The notes beneath the pieces were generated by a model, which was given only the letters and a program-made list of their open reading frames with translations, did no database searches and was not told the DNA's origin. A stretch of 64,000 nt of DNA from Rhabdornis inornatus (Eukaryota > Chordata > Aves > Passeriformes > Rhabdornithidae), in the NCBI GenBank assembly GCA_013397075.1, contig VWZS01004784.1:383263-447262 (forward strand), in the 5' to 3' direction. The position numbers were made by a program, and so were the translations under genes. Of this stretch, positions 23,801-36,240 are shown piece after piece (positions within the stretch are counted from its first letter, which is position 1; every line of letters starts with the position of its first letter).

Positions 23801-25007
23801 GGTCAGAGACTGCTTCCTCTCGATGCTTAAAATGCCTTTGGATACAGGATAACTCCTGACCTGCAGCTCCAGGCTGGGAGGAAGAAGTGACAGCGAAAGA
23901 ATAAGAAATTATTTTGTCAATACTTCATCTGGAATTTTGGACTATGAGTAATCTCACTGGAAAATCAGTGACCTGTGGGTCAATATCCATGGTTTTGGAT
24001 ATCCACCAAATCATTAACTACCTTGACTGCAATGTCTTTATCACTTTGAGTACATCCCTTTCCTCTAATGTTTTTTGCCCATGGTTATAATACACTCTTG
24101 TTATGTGCCAGAGAGATAATGATGTGTCTTCAGATAAACACAGTATCAGCTGCATTTTTGCTGGAACAGTTCAAACCAGTTCTACCTTCTCCCTGTAAAT
24201 GTTTTGGAACTACTCTTACATTACCATAGCTTAGGGATAGTATTCAAATGATGGCTATTTAAATGAAAAGTATTTTTCTGTCATATAAACATGCTCCAGG
24301 CGGGGCTATGTTCAGTGGAGCAGCAACAAACTCGAGAATAAGAGTAAACTAAAATAATACAGAAACTGAAATTGCAAATATGAAAATCCATGCAACTTTA
24401 AAATTCTGAAGGTCACCAATAAGTGGAAGATATGTCCTAGTTTTGTAGTCAGCCATGAGTGAAGTGAGAAAATATGGTGAACATCAAAAAAAGTTAAAGA
24501 AATCCTCAAACCAAACAAAATCTCAACCTCCTCTTCCTGTTCAGTTCCATGGTGGGTGCTATCACAGGTAAATAAAAATTCCCAATCTCTATATTAATAA
24601 CATTTTTTCCACCTTTGAAAATGTCTTTAACATAAAACAAGAAAAATCTTTAATATTTTCTAATAGAAAAAGTCTGCAAGAAGTACAGAAATTGCTCTTG
24701 ATGTCTTGTTCATTGTGAATTAAATCCATGAATGAATAAAACAGAAGGGAATTTGCTCAAGAATATCCATTAGTGTCTATTTTGCTGAGATGATTTATGA
24801 CAGAAGTATGATGTTTTTCTTTCTTTAGGTCCTTCCAGAATATTTGTTTTACAAAACTGTTGCATAAAAGATCTACTTTCTACCTGTTTTGAGTGAAAAA
24901 TATCTCCATTGTGAAAAAAGGAGGAGGGGAAAACTGCCTAAACCTCTCCAGGCAGAAAAGAATTTTAAATTGAATTTTACTAGTCACTATGGTTTTATTA
25001 ACATAGA
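20830..25007. other. Non-coding stretch, nothing recognised
   Basis: Single-copy-looking DNA. The 149-codon minus-strand frame at 20942-21391 and the 118-codon plus-strand frame at 21738-22094 have no recognisable domain, and the first overlaps a plus-strand frame. A T-rich run lies at about 21316-21332. No LINE, LTR or DNA transposon signature seen. Confidence 0.5.
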
Positions 25008-25064
25008 TAAAATAAAATAAAATAAAATAAAATAAAATAAAATAAAATAAAATAAAATAAAATA
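25008..25064. repeat. (AAAAT)n pentanucleotide microsatellite
   Basis: About 11 uninterrupted copies of an AATAA/AAAAT pentamer. It ends at 'atacgaggg'. Two minus-strand frames read through it and give the periodic translation FYFIL, so those frames are artefacts. Likely polymorphic in length. Confidence 0.95.
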
Positions 25065-25097
25065 CGAGGGAGAGAAGGAGAGAGAGAGAAAAAAGAA
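25065..25097. repeat. GA-rich tract next to the microsatellite
   Basis: A short polypurine run (gagggagagaaggag, then gagagagagaaaaaagaaa) directly follows the pentamer array. It forms a compound low-complexity locus with it. Confidence 0.75.
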
Positions 25098-27299
25098 ATC
25101 CAAAATCGTATTTTTGTGACGACTGTTTGGTGACTTGCATAAAACAAAATTAATCTTGTTTGAGAACAACAGGAAGTACATAATAGAAAATAAGGGTAAG
25201 ATTGATCCTGAAGTTATCTTTGTTGCCAAGCTGCTTATACACAAAGGAGGGGAAAAATATTCGGATAATCTCTGATAAATTATTAATCTTTCCTTATTTC
25301 CTTTTCTTTCTTTTTTACAATATTGTTTATGTTCGTGGCACAAAAGAAAAAGATCAAAGCAAGTGTATGTTCAGCAGCACATGGTCGATACAAAAATCTT
25401 CTACCACTGGAATAAACATGCTTTTATTTTTCCTATTAGTAGTATATAATAGTATTCTATCGTATATGTTGTAAAAAGTTAGACTTATTCCTGATTTCCA
25501 GCTGAAGATTTCTGCACAAAATGTGTCAAAATATATCCTTAGCACAATCAAAAAGTCATTAGTTTGTTTTCAAGCTGATTGGAAAGAAGCTCTGTATAAT
25601 CAAGAGGAATTACAGCCTGGAACACAAAAATAATCATTCTGGCACCAAGTGAAGATACAGCTCTGGAGTCAGACGTGCAGCCTGCAGATCCCTTGTGTCC
25701 CTCAAAAGAGCAGCTATATAATTATTCACTTCAATGCAAGCACTAATGGTATTTTTTATGTTTGATGCAACTGAATCCTGTGTCAGCTGCAAGGTCCAGT
25801 TTGCTATTTGCCATGGGGAGTTGTTCCATTAAGCTGCTCTGCTCCCCAGGAGCTTTGTTGACAGCTACTTCTCTCATACTGACTCTGGTGAAGAGTTAAT
25901 CTTCCTCCTTCCCTCCTGTTCAATATTTTCCCTGCTTGATGGACAGATTGGCTCTCGAGGTTTGTAATGAACAGTGGCACCCTTCAGCTGTAGGTGACTG
26001 GTATGGAACCTGCCTTGGGCTGGAATAATTTGAGAGACTCCACACAGTCTTTACCCTCTGATAGCTCCTGGGTGGTGTCTCAGGTATGACTCCTGTTCTT
26101 AATCACCACATCTTGAAACCTGACCTTCCAGCTGGTAATAATCTCTATTGATATGCTCAGCCAGAGGCTGGGAATTGGATGTGGAGACTGAATCACCCTT
26201 TGCCTCGGGAGGAGGTGACTCCAAAGCCTGCAGAACTGCAGTGACACATGGAGTGCCATGGTGGAACTTTGCAGCCTGCCCGGTCTTTGCCTGGTGTACT
26301 GGGAACAGCTATGGTCAGTGTGGTGTGTTCAGCCATTTTCATCAGAACAAACTGCAAAGCAATGTTAACTTTTTCTTCCTTGCAGTTTACTTCATTCAGA
26401 AAGTGCAGTTATTCACTGGTTTTGGCTTGGTACCGTACCATTTTCTGTGAGGTGTCCTGCACAGAGCAGTGTTTTGGATTGTGACCAAAAGAGCGTTGAT
26501 AACACAGGGATGTTTTTGTTATTGCTGAGCAGGGCTTGCACAGGCATCCCAGCCTTTTCTGCTGCTCACATCCCCCACCAGCAGGGGGGCTGGGGGTGCA
26601 CACATAGCTGGGACAACAGACTCTAAGTCACCAAAGGGATGTCCCACACCGTGTGACATCATGGTCAGAATACAAAGAGAGGTGGGAAAAGGAGAAAGGT
26701 GGGAGAAAGTTTAAAATTATGGCATTTGTCTTCCCAAGTAACCACTATGTGCCGTGGAGCCCTGCTGTCCTGGGGGTTGCTGAACACTGGCCTGTTGGTG
26801 GGAAGTAGGGATGCTTCGCCTATTAAACCATCTTTATTTCAACCTATGAGTTTTCTCACTTTTGCCCTTCAGATTCTGTCCCCAGTCCGTTCTGGTGATG
26901 TTGTATTTAACACTCTTGGTGGGCTGCCTTTGAAATATCATATACCAGAAATGACACAGAGACACACAGACTCATAAAGCATGAACCATAGTAGGTCATC
27001 TATGCCTCTTCAGGTTTTTTTTGGAATGCAAGAATAGAGGAAACTTGGATAATTCCAGAAGGCAATGAGTGGAATTTACGGAAAGAAGCCTATTATTACA
27101 GACCATCAGAATCCCAGATATCCCTCTTCCAAAGTGTTGTACACAATTTTTGTTCTTTTGGAACTGATTCTGGCTCAAGGAGAAATCAGTCTTTCAGATG
27201 TATATGACTTTTGAGTGTTCTTTTGTTTAACTGTCATAAAGAGACTGTGTAGCTGTTTGAAATTGTGTTAGAAATCATTTTGCCTAAGTGACAATGACA
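25098..27299. other. Non-coding stretch, nothing recognised
   Basis: Ordinary sequence with a slightly GC-richer section at 26150-26820. Frames at 26148-26450, 26248-26484 and 26699-26977 are short and overlapping, with no protein match. Confidence 0.5.
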
Positions 27300-27720
27300 T
27301 CACTTTCTGTCTCTTTTATCTTGCAGTCCTCTGAAAGGTCACAGTGTAATTTATGAAAATCATGATTTTGTCCTTTTTTCTGATTGATTTTTCTACTCTA
27401 GATTTTTTTCTGTATTGAATTATGCTACTTATTTTATCTTTTGATTAATTTTCCTCCTTTTCACACCAAGACTATTGTGGGGATTTAATTACAGCAGACT
27501 TGTAATTGCTGATTTGGTTTTAACTGGAAGTGTGTAATTGCTATATTATCAAGTAATTCAGTCTCACTATGTAAAGCTCAACATATCAGACACTAATCTG
27601 GCTTATTGGAGATACCATTTTCCTTGTTTTGAAAGTGATTATTCCCTACTTTTTGAATGGTTTCCTTTTAATTCTTTCTTGATACAAGGTGTTTTATCTA
27701 TTTCTTTCTTTGGACTCAGA
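27300..27720. promoter_or_regulatory. Candidate element with clustered homeodomain-type sites
   Basis: Between 27485 and 27558 there are at least four TAATT words. The 10-mer tgtaattgct is present twice, at 27501-27510 and 27533-27542, offset 32 bp, with ttaatta just upstream and aagtaattca just downstream. 'gattaatttt' lies near 27443. The surroundings are AT-rich and free of simple repeats. Clusters of TAATTG/TAATTA are bound by many homeodomain proteins, and function is inferred from that. Confidence 0.35.
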
Positions 27721-30229
27721 TGATATAAAGCTCTTTCTCTTTCCCTGACCATACCATTTGGGAATCATCTTTTTGCTTTCCGTCCCTTACATCAAATGAA
27801 GTTGAGTTCTTGCCCACCAGATTGTGCTGATAGATATTAGATATTGTTAATGTTTCAGAGGATGCCAAAAATTCTTTGAGTTAAGGTCTTCACTAAGATT
27901 TCCAAAGCAGAAATGTTTGTTCAGCTTATTTTTTTATAAAAATCAAACAGCCTTAAAAACAATGTCATGTATTTACTGTCTTGAAATCAGTTTTATGCAG
28001 TTTTTCTAGTTTATCATGTGAAAACTTTGTCCTTACAACCACCACATACTTTAAAGTCTTTGGGAACATTTTTAGTTCTCCTGTGATGCTCTAACTATCC
28101 TTCCATTCTTCCAAAAGGCCTACCACTCTTATTAACACTAGTCAATATTTTCTGTGCCTGTGGACACAGAAATAGAATTGTGCCTAATCTCCAATCCAGA
28201 GTTAAATATTTTGTGCATTCTTTCGGCAATTGCAATATAGGTTGTACACCCCTGTCATTTAAGAGAAGATACATTGGAGCAGAAGTGATGCATGAGCAAA
28301 ATCTACTTAAAAAGACAACACAGAAGCAAATGCCATCTGGTGAGGTTATGGTTCAATGAAAAACCCTTTTAAATCAATCTCTGCTTCACTTTTGCCAGCT
28401 TCTAACCTCAACACTACTGCTGGATTGCAATTTTAACATGTTAAAAGGACATACCTTGATGCTATAAACTGTGTCTAAATATGCATTAAGCAGTTACACG
28501 TTTCCAGGTGCCTGAGCCAAATGAGAGTTAATATAAATTCTGTTTTCCATTCTAAATAGATTTGAATTTATTAGTTTCAAATGTAGGATTGGGGTAAAAC
28601 CTTTCACAATTACTAAGTGAAAAGCAGTTGTCAAGACTTGCTCTCCTGTGGAGATGGACAGAGCTGGCAGAGCAGAGAGAGGGGAATGTGGGAATAAAGG
28701 GAGTGTGGGTGACCCTGGGCAGTGTCTGCTGGAAGGAACAGACCTGGGGAGTGCTCAGTGCTGGCAGGGTGAACTCTCACAGCTTCAGGTGATAAACCAA
28801 ATGCTGGGTGGCACAGGGAAGCAGGTGAAGCAATGAGAGAGGGGAGGGTTGGATGCAGGTGCCTGCTGAGCCTCAGCTCTTCCTCCTTGACAAACTGTTT
28901 ACTCTCTCTGGGTGGGATTCCTCTCATCTAACTTTAGTGATCCAAAGTAACTGCTTAGCTACCCATGGATTTTCTGTTATGCATGTGCTGAAGGGAAATG
29001 TGCACCAAAAGAGGACAAGGGTAGGTAGGAGAAAGTTGTTCTGTCAGGTTACACTGCTGGAGATAGAAGTAATAGCTGAATTGAATATCTCTGGCACCAG
29101 TGGGGGTGCTTTTCATTTATTTTCATATATTTTCTGGGCTAAGACTGAAGTTCATCAGCCATGGGCACTTTCCTGTGCTGAGGAAATAGGTATTTATCTA
29201 TGGGGCAAATCTGTCCAGGCAGCTCTTTCTTTTACTCACCTAAAATAGATTCTTAAGGAGAATTCCTGGAATGGTTTGTTTGTCGTCTGCATTGCCTTGG
29301 AGGCTCGAAGAGAAGAGCTGTACCTGGGGGTCTGTTTCTCAGGAAGAGACTGCTTTGGCAGTCAGCAAAGAATTTTCCCAGCCATCCTTTTGGGAAATTA
29401 GTCTGCTTTTACTCCTGCCCAGCCCAACAGGCGAGATAGGGTGAACCATTGCCCAAGAACAGTTAGATGTGGGTCTAGCCAGACCTGAGAACTGGCCTGA
29501 AGCATCTCTCAAGACAAAGAGGTCCCTGGCTTGGTGACAGGTAGGGAAGAAAACTGCCAAGTTCAGCCACACTTTGGAGTGTGATAATTAGTGCTGTGAT
29601 ACATTTGTCAAATCCTATAGAAACCAATATTGATGTCAAACATTAATCACACATGAAAGCCACTGGCCAGTATTGCTCTGTGTTACTGAAGACGTAGATG
29701 TGTGTTCATATATGCCTCTGTGGTTATTTTATATATATATTTATAGACACACATCTGGAAAGTGATCTTTTACTCATGTAGTTTTGGCCTTGAGAATTAG
29801 GAGAAATTTTCAAAATAAGAGTATGAATTGCTAAGCCTTTTTTTCCCCTATTAAATAATTTGTTGTATTTCTAAAGATATGTGAAGTGTTCTGTTCAATG
29901 TCTAATTTTATGGGGAAAAACCCCACACAACTACTGTATTTATCAAGGCTGAAAAAGTGCTTGGAAACCTTTTATCCAGGAGGGGATCTGTGTGTTGGGG
30001 GAAGTGTGGAAACACAGAGAGCAAAATAAAACAGATGGAATTGCAATCTGTAGAAAAATGTTTTGACAAAGACCTTTGAAAGGTTTTATCTTCACTTCAG
30101 TGCAGGATTAGAAAGGCTCTTAAACATTAAAAAAATACTTTAAAACGGACTAGTTATTCTGTAAGGATGATAAAGACTTTTGGTGGATTTTTATTGCCAA
30201 ATGCTCTGATAATCTACTTGCTAGTCAGC
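27721..30229. other. Non-coding stretch, nothing recognised
   Basis: Ordinary sequence. A 131-codon plus-strand frame (28853-29248) and minus-strand frames at 28631-28927 and 29339-29572 match no family. A short TA run (29732-29745, 'atatatatat') is the only simple repeat. Confidence 0.5.
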
Positions 30230-30345
30230 AGTTCAAGTTGGTGGCAGATTAAATTTACATGACAGGAGATGGTGCTGGAAGATATGCATGCTTTGCATCA
30301 AGTGGAAAGATTATTGCCACGCTCAGCAATAATGTAGAAGTCGTT
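30230..30345. promoter_or_regulatory. Candidate element: POU-like words and an 8-bp inverted repeat
   Basis: ATGCAT (30284-30289) is followed three bases later by TTTGCAT (30292-30298); both resemble POU/octamer half-sites. Next comes a perfect inverted repeat, attattgc (30310-30317) and gcaataat (30326-30333), with an 8-nt centre. The block also carries 'gattaaatttacatga'. Motifs are direct observations; the regulatory role is inferred. Confidence 0.33.
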
Positions 30346-30486
30346 TGAGTTTAGCTTGATTAGTCTGGTCTCAGTGTTGGTCCTCACTTTCACAGGTACC
30401 TCAAGTTTCAGTTCTAAATAGTGTTTTGAGATCCTGACATACCTTCAAACCTGAAACAAGCACGTTATGAATTGCTCTGTGTTTTG

Positions 30487-30570
30487 TGGCTTGTTTTTTT
30501 TGGTGGTGTGGGGGTTTTTTTGTTTGGTTGGGTTGTTTTTGTTTTCTGTTTTGTTTTTGTTTTTTTTTAA
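30487..30570. repeat. G/T-rich low-complexity tract
   Basis: Plus strand is almost only T and G, from 'ttttttttggtggtgtgggg' to 'gttttgtttttg' and a closing T run. It supplies the hydrophobic N-terminal part of the 188-codon frame at 30467-31033, the longest in the window, and explains why that frame looks membrane-like. Confidence 0.85.
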
Positions 30571-33539
30571 CCAATATAAATCAGAGTATGTGGAGTCCTG
30601 CAGTACCAGGAGGTCTTTTTGTTCTGAATTCATGAGAACACAAGGAGGTTGCTCCACATGGAAGGGACTGAGGATTAAAAGCCCATCAGTGTTTAGCAGG
30701 GTTATAGGGAACATGGGGTTAGCAGGGTCATATGGAATGGGGCCACTGGATGTGGGGTGGGAAATCTGGGAAACCTGGAATGCTGTTGGCAGTGTGGTGA
30801 AACATTTGAAAAGCAAACAATATGCAAGTGCTAAACTGGCAACTTGCCTCACAGAATGGATGTGGCCTTATCTTTTTCGTCCCTGCAGCATTTCAGCAAA
30901 AGCTAAATTGGAAAAATTTACCTCCCGTGTTTATGACTTTCACCAAGGTTTCCTAAATATTAGTGTGGGAGGTAGAAAAGCTAATTTTTCACCAACATTT
31001 TGTAATGGTAGTTATTCCCTCCAGTACTCCTAAGGAAAGAAACAATTTTTCATCTCTGTGCTCTTCTCCAAATTATCATACCAGGGATGAGTATTAAAAA
31101 AAACCCTCTCTTATTCATGAAAAACAAATAAGACATTTTCTAGTTCAATATTAGAAAAAGAAAAAGAAAGTGTTGTAGTGAACTGAAATAACAAATGAGA
31201 AATTTATCAGAAGGGGAATAACGTTGGGCAAAACTATTGTATTTATGACCTATGCGAATGGCTTTGTCTTACTAATAATGCAGCTGACATACTGAGTAGA
31301 CCTTTTGGAAAAGGAATAATATTGGTTGCCACTGACAAATGCTTTGAACTTACTTGGAAGTGAAACGGAGAAGTATTCCAATTGTACATTAAAAATGTGT
31401 GGCCCCCTTCTACCTTTGCTTGCAATTCCATCAGAAGTCTGGAAGTTAGGCAGAATGGAGCTGGTTCTCCACTTGGCTGGAGATCCTCTCTCGCATCAGA
31501 TACAAACTAATATAATGGAAGACCCAGGTTAGTGAACTCCTAAATGTGACACATAAAGGGCCAACAGGCTGGACCCCTTCACAAGGTTCTTTGGAATGGT
31601 TGGTGGTTTCAAAAGATGCTTGTTCTTTAACATAAATGACTCACAAGCATTTATCACAGATTCCATGTACCCCCAAATAGACTCTGATTTGGTTTTGGAT
31701 TTTCTTCTCCATGTTTTTGGGAACAGGCTGCTGTCTCTACGTCTTAATTCTTTGGAAATTATGTCAGAAAAGCAGGGGGTACAGGATGACAATACCCACC
31801 TAAGCTACTAAATACATTTAAATAGAGTTTATTTTACCTTGTGCAATGGAAAATTTGTTGTACTTAGAAGGGCAATAGGTGCCCAAGACAGAGAGCCTCT
31901 GTGGAGAAAACTGCAGCCCCTGGGAACTTTCAGGCTGAGTAGGAAGGTCAGCTCTTGGGCACGTCAGTTCAGAGAAGTGGTCTAGAAAGCCTGAGCTGCA
32001 GTTCAGTGTGTGTGTGATGTTATGGCTTGGGTTTGTCAGAGGCCTGAAGGGAAATAGCCTTGTCCCTCATCCCCCTTTTCTCACCCCCTTTTCTCATTCC
32101 CACTGAGGCACTGCCTAAACACAATACAGTCTGCAGGTAAAGAATGCAGTGAGCTGCCTGTGTCACTTCCCCCATGCTCATATGCTGAAATTAATAGTAC
32201 TGACTCTGTTATATCTCATTGTAGGAAAAACATCCCACAATTATGGGCCTAATTTTGACTTGATACCAATCACAATAAGGGCAGCCAAGGTCAGGTCTTA
32301 ATTTGGGCCGAGACTGGATATTCATTTGCAATGTGTGGCAAAAGAAAGTGTGATTGTCCTGAGGCAGAGGCTGATGTGTGGGGTAAGATCTGCTGCTGGG
32401 GAGAGGCCATTCCCTGCAGGTTTTGTGCTCTCTTTCATCCTGTGGTGTCAACAGGTGCCTGCAAGCCCAACTCTGAGCTTCTCCTTTACACTTTTCATGG
32501 GAGCTATGCCCTTCTCATGGCAGCTACAGCTCATCCATAGGGTGGTAAATTGAATTTTTGTATGTTTCTGAGAAGTGTTGAGCCAGCTCTTGGGTGCATT
32601 AAGAGAGCTGGCCAAAATCCTATTGACATTACTGGGGATGCTTGATAACTTGTGCTGTGGTAAGTGCTTAAGCCCTGATGTTCTATAGATCTAGGCTTAA
32701 ACTGATACCATTGCAAGACATTAATAACAAGGTTCTGTCTATTAAATCATTGATCAGCTCTTGGGCTGTCAAAGCCCACAGTATGGGAAAATTGCTATCT
32801 GACAAATGAAAAAAGTAGAGAAAGCAGAAGTTGAGCAACTCAACAGCTCTTGAAATCATCAGATTCATGGCTCAGTTGATACCTGGGGAAAATATGGCTT
32901 TTTTTTTTTTTTAAGGACAAGAAAAGACTTTGTCAAAATTCTGTCTTTTAAGAGGAGTTTTGTGGAATGACTGGATGGAAAATAAAACCCTCATCCTAAT
33001 AAAAGGAAGTGTCAGTTGGCAACATGATTATCATACCACTGATTACAGCTGGGAGTGAATTTCTTGAAGCCCACACCAACTCTCTTTTCAGGCAGCTCTA
33101 TCTCGATTGCTTGTCCCCAGCCACCCCTCAGTTCTGTCAATGAATTTATGAAATGATTTGTCATGTTTTGCTAGTGAGGACACTGCATCTGGAGCCAGGG
33201 ACACAGGCATGGGTAGGAGGGTGCCTGGTTCCTGTGGCTAACGAGACCACTGTTACTCTAACCAGGGTGTGATGTGGCTTCCATCAAAGGTGAGAGGACA
33301 AGGCTTCCTTGCTGGCAGGCCACACTCCTGGTAGCTATCAAAGGCCAGCAATCCTTCTGTTAAAGACAGAGCAGGGATGGCACTCGTTCTGTCTGCCTTT
33401 AAATTACTACCTTCACAGCTAGCCCGGATTGTGGAGATACTGGCCTTAAGTTTAACTTCAGAATCAGCAAAATCCAGCCATTTTCTGTTTGCTGGGAGGC
33501 ACAATGAGTGATTGGAATATGTATAAAAATCACTTGCTG
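30571..33539. other. Non-coding stretch, nothing recognised
   Basis: Ordinary sequence. It includes a 14-T run at 32899-32912 and a 'gtgtgtgtga' motif near 32007. Frames at 31529-31792, 32209-32451 and 33253-33504 on the minus strand are short and have no recognisable product. Confidence 0.5.
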
Positions 33540-34020
33540 CTTTATGGTGTGCGGATTAATGAAAGTATTAAAGCATTCTAAATGATAGATAAGGAAATTA
33601 TTTCCACTGTAGCTTGAAAGAAATAAAACTGCTCTGTCTAAAATTTAGGAGGTTTAAAACTTTGCAAGCTCATCAAAAGTACATGGGCAACAAAGAGGGG
33701 CAAGTTTACAACCATCTACGGATCACCCTTAAGTTTTAACATTCATAATTTTTCTTTTTTCTGCTTCATTACTGTTAGTGTTTCCCATAAGCTTTGAGAA
33801 ACAAGCTAATTCTTCCAGAAAAGAAGAGTAAATACAAGTCAGGCTAATACGCTTTTATGGGCAGTGATGGGATTTTCCCATTTTATTGCTATTTTGCACT
33901 ATTAATTTTATATCATTGACATTGTTGTCTTCATTGCTCATGTCTCACAGCCTTGAAAAGGATTTACTGTGCTGAGAAATTCAAGCGTGAACTGAAATGG
34001 GATGAAATTCAAGCGTGGTT
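33540..34020. other. Single-copy AT-rich block with a 14-bp direct repeat
   Basis: The sequence gaaattcaagcgtg occurs at 33976-33989 and 34004-34017, offset 28 bp, and suggests a small tandem duplication. The wider block (33540-33960) has enhancer-like texture ('gcggattaatg', 'gataaggaaattatt') but no strong motif cluster. Confidence 0.5.
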
Positions 34021-35238
34021 CAGTTGGACAGTACAACTTCTATGATATGACTATTTCTGGCTTTATAAAAGGAGTAGAGTGTAGCTTTTTTGGTGTTTTC
34101 ATGTGCAGCTGTGATTGCCTTTGACCGTGGCTTGTGTGTGAATATGTTTGCATCAGAATATGTGCAGCTAGGTGTGTACTTGCAGATGAGTGTGAGTCTC
34201 TTGTGAAGTTGTCTGTATTCACAAATATTGTCCTGTGAATGTATGATCCTGACTGTTTCTTTATGCTTGTCCTAGTGTTTTCATGGAGGGATGGTTTTAT
34301 GTATTTTGACATAAAGAGGTGTGGATTCAAAAGAGGGAATGATGCTCTGTGCAGAGTGCCTGCAGAACTGTTCATGCACACCCTGTGCAATAAAGGGTTT
34401 GCTAGAGCATGGTAATTGCCAATAGAGGGTCACACAATATTGAGTAGAACCAGATCATTAATCACCTGATTCAATCTTGAAGAACACCTGGAAAATGAAA
34501 GACACAGGTCTGCTTATTGGTACCTGGAGTTTTTCTTGTGGTCTGGAGAATCAGTCATAAATAGGTAATAGGCTGCCTTTAACCTGATGTGCTGGATAAT
34601 GACTGGTGGAATATGCTCATTTATGGCATTTATGTAGAAAATAGAGAGCAGCTGGTTTGAATAGAGGCTGTCAGGTCACATATGAGGGAAGAAGTCATGG
34701 CTTCAGTGGACAAGTAGAAGAATAGAACTGCAGGGCAAGGGAAGAGGAGCAAGAAGTCAAGGTTCTTTGTGTGAAAGTGATGAATAACTGCCTCTGGTTT
34801 CCCAAGAAACAGTTTGTTCCCTCCTCAGCTACTTCCTGCTTTTCACAAAACCCTCATCTAGTTTTCTGATGCTCTAATGATTCACTCTGTCCTTTTCAAG
34901 AACCAGAAGCCTCTTGACCTCATAAATCCAAACTCAGAATTATAACTTTCTACTCTTCAAAGTACTAGCTATGTAAAGCTGAAGAGTCCTCTTCTGGACT
35001 GTGCAACCTCCTCGTGTAGCTTGCGCTTGTGAATTTTTGTAATTCAAGACACGACTAAAATCAAAGCAGAAAAAAAAAATAACTTCAGCTTTCAATTCCC
35101 TGGCCCTTCAGAATACACACCACAGAATTCCACCCAGTCAAACCTGCAGTCAGGCCAGCATAATTGGCAATTATGAGTGGAACTGCAGTGGTATCTTTAA
35201 TACAACTGGAGCGACAAAAGGATTTCAAGTTGTGGAAA
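34021..35238. other. Non-coding stretch, nothing recognised
   Basis: Ordinary sequence, somewhat rich in 'tgtgtg'-like words at 34120-34250 without forming an array. The 116-codon minus-strand frame at 34040-34390 matches no family. Confidence 0.5.
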
Positions 35239-35620
35239 ATCATAGAATGGCCTGGGTTGGAAAGGACCTTATAGATCTTGTTCTAACCCCCCTGCCAAGG
35301 GCAAGGACACCTTTCACTAGGCCAGGTTTCTCAGAGCCCTGTTCAACCTGGCCTTGGACTCTTCTACATTAACTCTGAGCAACTGGCTCCAGTGTCTCAC
35401 CACCCTCACAGTAAAGAATTTCTTCCTAATATCCAGTCTAAACATACCCTCTTTCAGCTTAAAGCCACCCCCCTGTGTCCTATCCCTACATGCTCCTGCA
35501 AAAAGTCTCTCTCCTGCCTTCCTTTAGGCCCCTTTAAGTATGGGAAGGTGCTATAAAATCATCTCAAAGCCTTCTCTTCTCCAGACTGAGCAACCCCAAC
35601 TCTCTGCTGTATCTCTGGGT
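35239..35620 (-). mobile_element. CR1 LINE, 5'-truncated copy (about 380 bp)
   Basis: Starts with 'atcatagaatggcctgggtt' and 'ggaaaggaccttatagatct', then 'aacccccctgccaagggcaa'. Further in come 'caacctggccttgga', 'aatttcttcctaatatcc', 'cccccctgtgtcctatcc' and 'cttctcttctccagactgag'. All are hallmark words of the reverse complement of avian CR1, in the right order. The 3' terminus is at 35239 and the element runs leftwards on the minus strand. The match ends near 35620, so it is 5'-truncated and keeps only the 3' UTR and the distal end of the reverse-transcriptase frame. It cannot move by itself. It is better preserved than the copy at 1669. Confidence 0.96.
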
Positions 35621-36139
35621 ATCATGGATAGAGAAGATAATTCTTTAAAAAAATATTAATTAGACCTTTATAAACTGTGATCAACAAGGAAACTCTCCAG
35701 CTGTCTTCTCCTTCCTGTAATATAAGGATTTATTGCTGTTACAATGGTAGTACTTCACTACCCAGCAGCAGTAGCATGACCAGGCCTTGATGTTCAGGTG
35801 CATCAGAATGACATCAGCTATTTTTAAATTAATACACTCAGATGATTTTTAGCTGATTGATAATATTCTATTTCTAATCAATAGTTCAGTTATCTTAGCA
35901 GAATTTAATGTTTCTTGTTCTTTGCTGCATCTGCCTTAACCCTTCCTAGCGCTGGGTAAAACCAATACAATATTGTATAATACTGATGTCTGAAAAATGC
36001 TGCAGTTACCACAATAGTAGTGTCCCAAATCATGGCCCACATGCTCTCTTGCCCCTCATTAACCATAACTTACCAGCTGATCTGACCTCTCCATATGCTG
36101 AGTCCTGTCCTTCACCTTCTGCTTCTCATTGTGGAGACT
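35621..36139. other. Non-coding stretch, nothing recognised
   Basis: AT-leaning unique-looking DNA after the CR1 copy. No frame or repeat family worth calling. Confidence 0.5.
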
Positions 36140-36240
36140 TCAGTTGATTTTCTTTTTAATTAATTTTATCTGACGCTTTTCAGAGTCTTATCAGTAATTA
36201 ATTAGTAGGGGTGCTCTGCTCAGCTTATCCATCACAAGGC
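36140..36240. promoter_or_regulatory. Candidate element: TAATTAATTA dimers with GATA-type words
   Basis: Two paired homeodomain-type sites occur: tttaattaatttta (near 36154) and gtaattaattag (near 36194). Three TTATC words (reverse of GATA) are interleaved: ttttatctgac, gtcttatcag and gcttatccatc, all within about 75 bp. TAATTNAATTA-like dimers are used by paired-class homeodomain proteins. Association with GATA sites is inferred from sequence only. Confidence 0.35.

Noticed and set aside
24880..25343. Periodic FYFIL protein repeats on the minus strand
   Set aside because: Direct translation of the AAAAT microsatellite, not a protein.
28853..29248. 131-codon plus-strand frame
   Set aside because: Translation matches nothing known and lacks any coherent domain pattern.
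30467..31033. Longest open frame (188 codons, plus), membrane-like N-terminus
   Set aside because: The hydrophobic start comes from the G/T-rich tract at 30487-30570. A 135-codon frame is open on the opposite strand and no domain is recognisable.
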